This document shows positions 6,947 to 10,985 of a stretch of DNA of 10,985 nucleotides, piece after piece. This stretch comes from Nanobdellota archaeon (GTDB taxonomy: Archaea; Nanobdellota; Nanobdellia; Woesearchaeales; GW2011-AR9): the NCBI GenBank assembly GCA_030695685.1, contig JAUYPT010000139.1, forward strand, positions 1 to 10,985, read 5' to 3'. A program made the translations under genes and the position numbers. The notes beneath the pieces are model-generated. The model saw nothing but the letters and a program-made list of their open reading frames with translations, did no database searches and was not told where the DNA came from. The first letter of the stretch is position 1, and every line of letters begins with the position of its first letter.

Positions 6947-8348
6947 TTTGTCTAAATACCCACACTTCTAGATCTCCCCGGGAATGAACTAATTTAAATT
7001 TTTCGTTTTTAAGGATAGTAAGCAGCCCATAATCTGCGGGTAATAGTTCTTTCATTTCCGGAGTGATATAAATGACTGAAATATCATTCTTTTCGAGGAG
7101 AGGAAAAAGTTCGTCCGGATACACTGCCATCATGATCAGGTCATAATCATTTTTGATGAGGTTTTCATTGCTTTTTTGCAAATCCACAAAAGCAGGCCGC
7201 TGGGAAAAATAGCGGATATAATCTCCTTTTTCCGGTGCTGAAAAAACAACTGCCTGCGGCGGTGTATTTTCCTGAATCCACTGTAAGACTTCTCTTTCTT
7301 CCCCGCTTGGGCCAGTAAGTGTAATCCGATCCATATAGCTTAAACTGGAGAAAAAAACACTGATAATAAACAGAAGCAGGGTTAATTTTCGTAAACTATC
7401 AAAAATCCATTTTTTTTCAAATAACGTTAAGAATCCAACCGTTGCAAAAAGAGCTGTCATTATCGTTACTGGGAAAATAACCTGGGTGCTGTACATATAT
7501 GCTGGTATCAGTAGCGCAGTGAGAAGATACGCACCGTAGATCTTTTTATTTTTTCGGGCGGCAATGACACCGATAAAAGCCATAAACAATACAAAAAAGC
7601 TGATGCCGCTGCGTCCGCCCAAATCTGTAATCAAATCTGCTATTCTCTGTTGATGATGGAATGGTCCAAGAATAAATACCTGCTGAAAGACAAAAATGTT
7701 CAACAGCGCCACTAAAACTATTATTGCCATCAGCAGCAGTACAAATTTTGGCTGTTCCTGTTTATAATGGTAAAAATAAATCATTAATAATACACCTATC
7801 AGAAAGGCGCTGAAAATATCGATCACAGCAGCAAGAATGAATGGTATTATAGAGCAATAATGGTATCTTTTTTTGGAATGAGTTAACAGTAAAAAACCGG
7901 CTAGTGTAAGGAATGTAAAATAAGAATATGCGGAAATGGTTGCAAATGTGAAAATAAATGCCGGAGAAAAAATGACAAAAAGAAAGAAAAATATAGAAAA
8001 GAGCTGGGAAAGATGAGTTTGCCGTGCAATTTGTAAATACATGGCCAGGCAGCAGGATGCCATTAGGATAGGAATAATGGCGATGAAATCACCGTGCAAT
8101 AATTGTGTTATGAGATATAATGGAAAATAAGACCAATGATGCAGGCTTTGCGCCTGTTGGAGATGATAATAACTTTCTTCGCCCATGAGTAATGGATTGT
8201 TGTTAAGAACATTAATCAGCAGGGGTATGAGTAACATCATGAGGAGAAGGATAAAAAAATACCACTGTTGATACAGGAACATATGCTGGAACAGTTTCTT
8301 CTCTAGCTGAATAAATTTCTGATTCCATATTGATATCAACGCTTTCAT
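6927..8348 (-). CDS. Polytopic GT-C/STT3-like membrane protein (paralogue 2)
   Basis: The 473-residue protein has about 10 membrane segments between residues 29 and 335 and a C-terminal globular part (about 345-473) expected on the outer face. This is the architecture of GT-C glycosyltransferases that use lipid-phosphate sugars. The segment MGEESYYHLQQAQ (55-67) matches the first acidic motif of STT3-like enzymes (E57/E58 in place of the aspartate, then YYHL). In the soluble domain, EVLQWIQENTPPQAVVFSAP (353-372) followed by GDYIRYFSQRPAFVD resembles the region where STT3 carries WWDYG and its following strands, but no WWDYG is present. It is therefore not a classical oligosaccharyltransferase. 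It could be a mannosyl- or other sugar transferase, or an accessory flippase-like partner. It sits 12 bases after its paralogue and overlaps the GT2 gene, so it belongs to one operon. Confidence 0.7.
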   Translation of the reverse strand: MKALISIWNQKFIQLEKKLFQHMFLYQQWYFFILLLMMLLIPLLINVLNNNPLLMGEESYYHLQQAQSLHHWSYFPLYLITQLLHGDFIAIIPILMASCCLAMYLQIARQTHLSQLFSIFFFLFVIFSPAFIFTFATISAYSYFTFLTLAGFLLLTHSKKRYHYCSIIPFILAAVIDIFSAFLIGVLLMIYFYHYKQEQPKFVLLLMAIIVLVALLNIFVFQQVFILGPFHHQQRIADLITDLGGRSGISFFVLFMAFIGVIAARKNKKIYGAYLLTALLIPAYMYSTQVIFPVTIMTALFATVGFLTLFEKKWIFDSLRKLTLLLFIISVFFSSLSYMDRITLTGPSGEEREVLQWIQENTPPQAVVFSAPEKGDYIRYFSQRPAFVDLQKSNENLIKNDYDLIMMAVYPDELFPLLEKNDISVIYITPEMKELLPADYGLLTILKNEKFKLVHSRGDLEVWVFRQNDDFIA

Positions 8349-8360
8349 GATTGTTGTTTA

Positions 8361-9860
8361 TTATAGTAATCTATCTGGATCCTGCTTTATCTCTTTGAGG
8401 GAGCACTTAACTCTGTAAATCTTTGTTTCTGCAGTATACAGGCGATCAAAGCATTCAATGGAATGGTACTTGACATTCGATTGCTGGTATTTTTTTTGCG
8501 CTGCAGGGGTGAAGATGATGTAATCAATAGTATATTTATCCATCAGGTCAATAGCCTGGGTTTGAAAACGAGTTGTGAATAAGGTATTGAAATCGGTAAA
8601 TCGTCCTTCAATATCCTTAACCAGTGCAAACTTGTTATCCATCACATTCTTTCGTCTGCCGTAATACGTAATTAAATGGCCTTCCTCCAACAGTGCTAGT
8701 ACTTTGGAATTTTCCGGCGTATTGGCATCAAGCCAGCGGAAGGCCGCGATTTCTTCCGTTGTTGGGACTTCCTGATTCACTGCAGTCGTAACAGCAGGAG
8801 GAATAATGGTCAGTGCAAGCATAATAATAAGAGCTATAGATAGATGCTGCTGAAGATGTGACACTCGTGTCTTTTTGATAAATTGTTGTAATTCCTGGTA
8901 AAATAAGGCGAAGAGAACAGCAAGGATAATGCTGAAGAACGCAAGTGATAATGTAAACTCAATCAGCCGCAGCCATGCCAGCAAGGTTGTGGAGATGGCA
9001 AAACTAATCAATAAGAATGATTTTTCATTTTTTAATTGGAACAGAGAACGGTAGACAATAAAAACACCGGCGAGAAAAGGGATTATACTCACTAAAATTA
9101 ATGCTTGAACAACAGAAACTGCCGGGAAGTATTCCTGGATTATTTGAGGAGGAACATTTTGCCAAATGAAAGAGATGCCTTCTTCCAGAAGCAGATCCTT
9201 AAAAAATAAAAATTGTATCCACAGAAAGAAAAAAAGAGAACATACTACAACTTCCATTTCTTCCCGCGGTATTTTTTTCTTTTCAACAATGGAGAGAATG
9301 AAATAAATGCCGAAACCAATGATCAGTAAAAAAGCGGCAGAACTGGTTAACGACAGCATTAAAAATAAGAACAGATAGAGATAAAGATAATTCTTGTCTT
9401 TAATGTTAAAAAAGGAATAGATTGCTGCAAACGTGAGCGGGAGAAACAGTGTTTCTGGCACAAACGCATTGGTTGAAAATAAGACCGGCAGAAATCCGGC
9501 AATAAACGCTGACAGCAGTGGCGCAGTTTCATGGCTTGTTATCTTTTTGCTTAAGAAGTAAACAATAAAAATAAGGCTTGCCAGGAGCAGGTTTGGGATA
9601 ATTTTGGCTGCTACTTCCAGCGGCAGGAAGATATCGAAAAAAGCCATGAAATAATGGAAAAACGGCAGGAACAGCAGCGTGCGGCCGCCGTACGAAAGAT
9701 CATCGCTATACGATGGTGCTCCGGTTTCTGTAATCTGTTCCACTTGCCGTAGGTGGAAATAAGAATCGTACGTAAACGTGGGAATAAAGAATGCTAATGT
9801 CAGCCGCAGTGTGCAGATTGTTACAAAAATAAAAAGCAGCCATAGATACTCTCTTTTCAT
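8361..9860 (-). CDS. Polytopic GT-C/STT3-like membrane protein (paralogue 1)
   Basis: The first gene of the glycan operon encodes 499 residues, with about 11-12 membrane segments to residue 362 and a soluble C-terminal domain (363-499). Residues 29-39, FTYDSYFHLRQ, closely match the first acidic motif of STT3/AglB (DxYYHLR type, D32 as the likely catalytic or metal residue). The following DDLSYGGR (53-60) matches the usual loop after it. The soluble part contains FRWLDANTPENSKVLAL (374-390) and then EEGHLITYYGRRKNVMD (392-408). This aligns by eye with the WWDYGHWI...R.. D region of oligosaccharyltransferases, but WWDYG is replaced by LLEEG. Like its neighbour it is probably a GT-C transferase using a lipid-linked sugar donor; OST activity is unlikely. 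Start: the ATG at 9860 lies about 27 bases downstream of a good TATA box and directly precedes a basic residue pair and the first membrane helix. Confidence 0.72.
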   Translation of the reverse strand: MKREYLWLLFIFVTICTLRLTLAFFIPTFTYDSYFHLRQVEQITETGAPSYSDDLSYGGRTLLFLPFFHYFMAFFDIFLPLEVAAKIIPNLLLASLIFIVYFLSKKITSHETAPLLSAFIAGFLPVLFSTNAFVPETLFLPLTFAAIYSFFNIKDKNYLYLYLFLFLMLSLTSSAAFLLIIGFGIYFILSIVEKKKIPREEMEVVVCSLFFFLWIQFLFFKDLLLEEGISFIWQNVPPQIIQEYFPAVSVVQALILVSIIPFLAGVFIVYRSLFQLKNEKSFLLISFAISTTLLAWLRLIEFTLSLAFFSIILAVLFALFYQELQQFIKKTRVSHLQQHLSIALIIMLALTIIPPAVTTAVNQEVPTTEEIAAFRWLDANTPENSKVLALLEEGHLITYYGRRKNVMDNKFALVKDIEGRFTDFNTLFTTRFQTQAIDLMDKYTIDYIIFTPAAQKKYQQSNVKYHSIECFDRLYTAETKIYRVKCSLKEIKQDPDRLL

Positions 9861-9883
9861 TACGATGGAGGAAGAAGTTTTCT

Positions 9884-9891
9884 TTTATAAA
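9884..9891 (-). promoter_or_regulatory. TATA box of the GT-C / GT-C / GT2 operon
   Basis: TTTATAAA (self-complementary) is centred about 27 bases upstream of the ATG at 9860, ideal for a leaderless archaeal mRNA. The coding-strand bases just upstream, AGTAGA, are a moderate BRE-like element. The 11-base repeat starting at 9892 abuts the box, so a bound regulator could block TBP/TFB. Confidence 0.6.
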
Positions 9892-9947
9892 TCTACTGAG
9901 AACTTTGCAAGTAAATGATCTCATTTTGCAAACTTCTCTACTGAGAA
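9892..9947. promoter_or_regulatory. Candidate operator: 11-bp direct repeat around an inverted repeat
   Basis: TCTACTGAGAA occurs at 9892-9902 and again, exactly, at 9937-9947, with start points 45 bases apart. Between them an imperfect inverted repeat, TTTGCA..AAATGA (about 9904-9918) and TCATTTTGCAAA (9921-9932), pairs 12 bases with a 3-base bulge. The array touches the TATA box of the glycan operon, a normal place for an archaeal repressor site. No regulator can be named. Confidence 0.4.
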
Positions 9948-10104
9948 ATGAGCCTTGTCCAGAATCATAATAATTTGTATACACCCTCATTAATACCGGT
10001 GTGAATATCATTACTGTTGATAAAGATGGCCGTTGTGCAGTCGAAGTTTTGAATTGTATTCAGCATTTGGAGGGATCTAGATTCTCTCTAAAACTTCATT
10101 AATT

Positions 10105-10148
10105 TAGTAAACGACAAAATTAAAGCATAACAACCTTGTCGTTTACTA
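10105..10148. repeat. Palindrome 1 of a tandem pair
   Basis: The perfect 13-base arms TAGTAAACGACAA (10105-10117) and TTGTCGTTTACTA (10136-10148) surround an 18-base AT-rich spacer. The arm core TAGTAAACGAC differs from that of the next palindrome (TAGTGAGCGAC) at two positions only, and the opposite arms carry the compensating changes. Confidence 0.75.
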
Positions 10149-10149
10149 T

Positions 10150-10194
10150 TTAGTGAGCGACCAGATTTAATGTTTTACTTCTGTCGCTCACTAA
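10150..10194. repeat. Palindrome 2 of a tandem pair
   Basis: The perfect 12-base arms TTAGTGAGCGAC (10150-10161) and GTCGCTCACTAA (10183-10194) surround a 21-base spacer, starting one base after palindrome 1 ends. If the adjacent MITE is removed, this palindrome lies only a few bases upstream of the BRE/TATA of the toxin-antitoxin genes. That makes an operator role plausible. Confidence 0.75.
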
Positions 10195-10200
10195 TTTACC

Positions 10201-10363
10201 GGCTCTGTCCTAAAAGTCTGCATCATAAAGTCAAAACTCTTTCCTGATTTTACATCAAGTGCGTTACGAGGGGACGCTCCCTACGGGAACGTAGCACTTT
10301 CTGAACACAGAATCAAGAGTTTTGAAGATGCAGACACGAAGTAGTGAGATTTAGGACAGAGCC
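10201..10363. mobile_element. 163-bp MITE with 14-bp terminal inverted repeats
   Basis: The ends are a perfect 14-base inverted repeat, GGCTCTGTCCTAAA (10201-10214) and TTTAGGACAGAGCC (10350-10363). The element is flanked on both sides by TAATTTACC (10192-10200 and 10364-10372), a 9-base target-site duplication. Inside, further pairs GTCTGCATC/GATGCAGAC (10216-10224 / 10327-10335), AAAACTCTT/AAGAGTTTT (10233-10241 / 10315-10323) and AAGTGC/GCACTT near the centre let almost the whole element fold into one long hairpin. There is no transposase, so it is non-autonomous and must have been moved by a DDE-type transposase with matching ends elsewhere. Intact ends and an exact duplication point to a fairly recent insertion. 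I do not assign an IS family. Confidence 0.88.
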
Positions 10364-10372
10364 TAATTTACC

Positions 10373-10386
10373 GAAACTTATATAAA
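10373..10386 (+). promoter_or_regulatory. BRE/TATA promoter of the toxin-antitoxin operon
   Basis: GAAAC followed by TTATATAAA (10378-10386) is a good archaeal BRE plus TATA box. Its centre lies about 31 bases before the antitoxin ATG at 10413, predicting a leader of only a few bases. It begins immediately after the right copy of the MITE target duplication, so the insertion stopped just short of the promoter. Confidence 0.65.
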
Positions 10387-10412
10387 TATAAGAACCTAAC
10401 TTCATAATTACC

Positions 10413-10610
10413 ATGACCAGTGATGTAAAACAAATAATGGAAATGTTAAGTACTATTAAGTCCGAGTTAGATTACATCAAAGACCATATGATTGATGTTG
10501 ATACTATTTTGACAAGTGAAGATAGAAAAGCATTAGTAAAAGCAGAAGAAGAATTCAAAAAAAGAAAAACTATTTCCCATGAAGAATTAAAAAAAGAACT
10601 GGGATTATAA
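10413..10610 (+). CDS. RelB-like antitoxin
   Basis: The 65-residue acidic and basic helical protein is the first gene of a two-gene toxin-antitoxin operon. Residues 1-30 are a predicted amphipathic helix (DVKQIMEMLSTIKSELDYIK) suited to dimerisation. The C-terminal part, with a central TSEDRKALVKAEEEFKKRKT (34-53) and the ending ISHEELKKELGL (54-65), matches the toxin-wrapping tail common in archaeal RelB-type antitoxins. It should neutralise the RelE-type toxin by binding and probably represses its own promoter. No classical ribbon-helix-helix sequence stands out, so DNA binding is uncertain. Its stop overlaps the toxin start by one base (TAATG), the usual translational coupling. The ATG follows the TATA box at leaderless spacing. 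Confidence 0.85.
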   Translation: MTSDVKQIMEMLSTIKSELDYIKDHMIDVDTILTSEDRKALVKAEEEFKKRKTISHEELKKELGL

Positions 10611-10864
10611 TGTTTCAAATCGAGCATACTTCTCATAGTTCTAAATTTTTAAAGAAAGCCGATACCATTTTACGAGAGAGGGTAATTAAGAAAATTGAAC
10701 TGTTAAAAGATGAGCCTGTTCCTCGTGATGCTAAAAGTTTAGCTGGAGAACAGGCAAGTTTTAGAGTGAGAGTAGGAGATTATCGTATTTTATACAAAGT
10801 TAAATGGAATGAAAGAGTCATACTTATTGCGAATATAGATAAACGAGCGAGAGTGTACAATTAA
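10610..10864 (+). CDS. RelE/ParE-family toxin
   Basis: The 84-residue basic protein is of typical RelE length. These toxins are usually ribosome-dependent mRNA endonucleases, though the ParE branch targets gyrase. Seen: an N-terminal strand (FQIEHTSHSSKFLKK, 2-16), two helices (17-33), then the family core SLAGEQASFRVRVGDYRILYKV (43-64) and the closing strand ILIANIDKRARVYN (71-84). R52, R54, R59, K78, R79 and R81 lie where RelE enzymes carry their RNA-binding and catalytic basic residues. VGDYRILY and the final basic-x-x-VY are the strongest family signatures. The arginines argue for RelE over ParE. It is translated from the TAATG overlap with the antitoxin. A T-rich stretch follows the stop. 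Confidence 0.92.
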   Translation: MFQIEHTSHSSKFLKKADTILRERVIKKIELLKDEPVPRDAKSLAGEQASFRVRVGDYRILYKVKWNERVILIANIDKRARVYN

Positions 10865-10866
10865 AA

Positions 10867-10902
10867 TCTATTTTTCACTTTCATAATATTTCACTATTTT
10901 CA
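10867..10902 (+). terminator. T-rich termination zone after the toxin gene
   Basis: Just after the toxin stop come several T runs (TTTTT at about 10871-10875, then repeated TTTCA and a TTTT). Archaeal transcription commonly ends at such U-rich tracts without a hairpin. The assignment rests on composition and position only. Confidence 0.35.
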
Positions 10903-10907
10903 AAGAG

Positions 10908-10915
10908 TTATAAAA
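10908..10915 (+). promoter_or_regulatory. TATA box for the gene at the right edge
   Basis: TTATAAAA is centred about 40 bases before the ATG at 10952. A start site about 26 bases downstream would fall inside the TAT microsatellite, so repeat length would set leader length or start-site spacing. Confidence 0.4.
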
Positions 10916-10926
10916 GTTTATTAACC

Positions 10927-10953
10927 TATTATTATTATTATTATTATTATTAT
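10927..10953 (+). repeat. (TAT)9 trinucleotide microsatellite
   Basis: Nine uninterrupted TAT units occupy 27 bases between a TATA box and the start codon of the next gene. The last unit contributes AT to that ATG. Pure tracts of this length are prone to slippage. Confidence 0.9.
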
Positions 10954-10985
10954 GGTTAAGAAATCTACACAACATCTTTCGGTCT
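10952..10985 (+). CDS. Start of a gene cut by the window edge
   Basis: An ATG at 10952 opens a frame reading MVKKSTQHLSV with no stop before the window ends. It follows a TATA-like box (10908-10915). Only 11 codons are visible, so neither the product nor its reality as a gene can be judged. A basic start (VKK) is common but not specific. Confidence 0.35.
   Translation, partial: MVKKSTQHLSV

Larger units (their letters stand above)
9861..10412. other. 552-base gene-poor intergenic region
   Basis: I find no convincing gene here. In order it holds the operon promoter and repeat array (9884-9947), an AT-rich stretch, a short open frame (10001-10102) of doubtful reality, an 8-bp inverted pair GAAGTTTT/AAAACTTC (10043-10050 / 10090-10097), two tandem palindromes (10105-10194), a MITE with its target duplication (10192-10372) and the promoter of the toxin-antitoxin pair. 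No tRNA, rRNA or CRISPR array is visible. Confidence 0.7.

Noticed and set aside
9706..10011. Minus-strand open frame of 101 codons
   Set aside because: It overlaps the 5' end of the first GT-C-like gene in another frame and runs through its TATA box and repeat array. The composition is unlike a real protein.
10043..10097. 8-bp inverted pair GAAGTTTT/AAAACTTC as a terminator
   Set aside because: The loop is about 39 bases and no T tract follows at the right distance. It could be chance in AT-rich DNA.
10001..10102. Short open frame from GTG reading MNIITVDKDGRCAVEV and on to a TAA, about 33 codons
   Set aside because: It has a protein-like look and may be a gene remnant, but it has no promoter, no ribosome binding site and no recognisable family, and its codons overlap an inverted repeat. 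It is too short to support.
9893..10200. Possible CRISPR array or tRNA in the repeat-rich intergenic region
   Set aside because: The repeats are a single direct pair and two palindromes with unequal arms, not regularly spaced identical repeats. No cloverleaf with a T-loop and anticodon arm can be drawn.
1..10985. A DGR template repeat inside the window
   Set aside because: I scanned for an adenine-rich copy of the 760-870 segment on both strands and found none. The AAC runs inside the thioredoxin-like gene region (near 5050) are unrelated in flanking sequence.

Overview
The window looks archaeal, probably from a small-genome, AT-rich lineage of the DPANN type (Woesearchaeota/Pacearchaeota-like). 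The reasons are an STT3/AglB oligosaccharyltransferase with archaeal-style motifs, an MBF1 regulator with an N-terminal zinc ribbon, and TATA boxes about 24-31 bases upstream of several start codons with no Shine-Dalgarno sequence, which fits leaderless transcription. The lineage is an inference; no rRNA or other phylogenetic marker is present.

Layout. (1) 22-873, plus strand: an unrecognised 283-residue protein. Its last ~30 codons switch abruptly to NNC/NNT codons, as expected of a diversity-generating-retroelement (DGR) variable region. (2) 923-4087, minus: AglB/STT3 with an unusual ~125-residue hydrophilic N-terminal extension. (3) 4088-4209: a divergent promoter region. (4) 4210-4659, plus: MBF1. 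(5) 4661-4926: two adjacent, strongly self-complementary elements between convergent genes. (6) 4931-5629, minus: a membrane-anchored thioredoxin-like protein without a CxxC. (7) 5687-9860, minus: a tightly packed three-gene unit read from a TATA box at 9884-9891. It holds two polytopic STT3/GT-C-like proteins and a GT2 processive-type glycosyltransferase. (8) 9861-10412: 552 bases without a convincing gene. They hold an operator-like repeat set, two tandem palindromes with compensating changes, and a complete 163-bp MITE with 14-bp terminal inverted repeats and a 9-bp target duplication. (9) 10413-10864, plus: a RelB/RelE-type toxin-antitoxin pair. (10) A (TAT)9 microsatellite running into the start of a gene cut by the window edge.

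How it fits together. The centre of the window is about surface glycans. AglB transfers lipid-linked oligosaccharide to Asn on exported proteins. The GT2 enzyme and the two GT-C-like proteins probably build or extend the glycan, or act on another surface polymer. The thioredoxin-like protein may act on the outer face of the same membrane. The two ends are accessory DNA: a candidate hypervariable protein at the left, and a MITE next to a toxin-antitoxin locus at the right. The strongest lead for something new is the NNC-codon tail of the first gene. No reverse transcriptase or template repeat is visible in the window, so a DGR would have to act from elsewhere in the genome.
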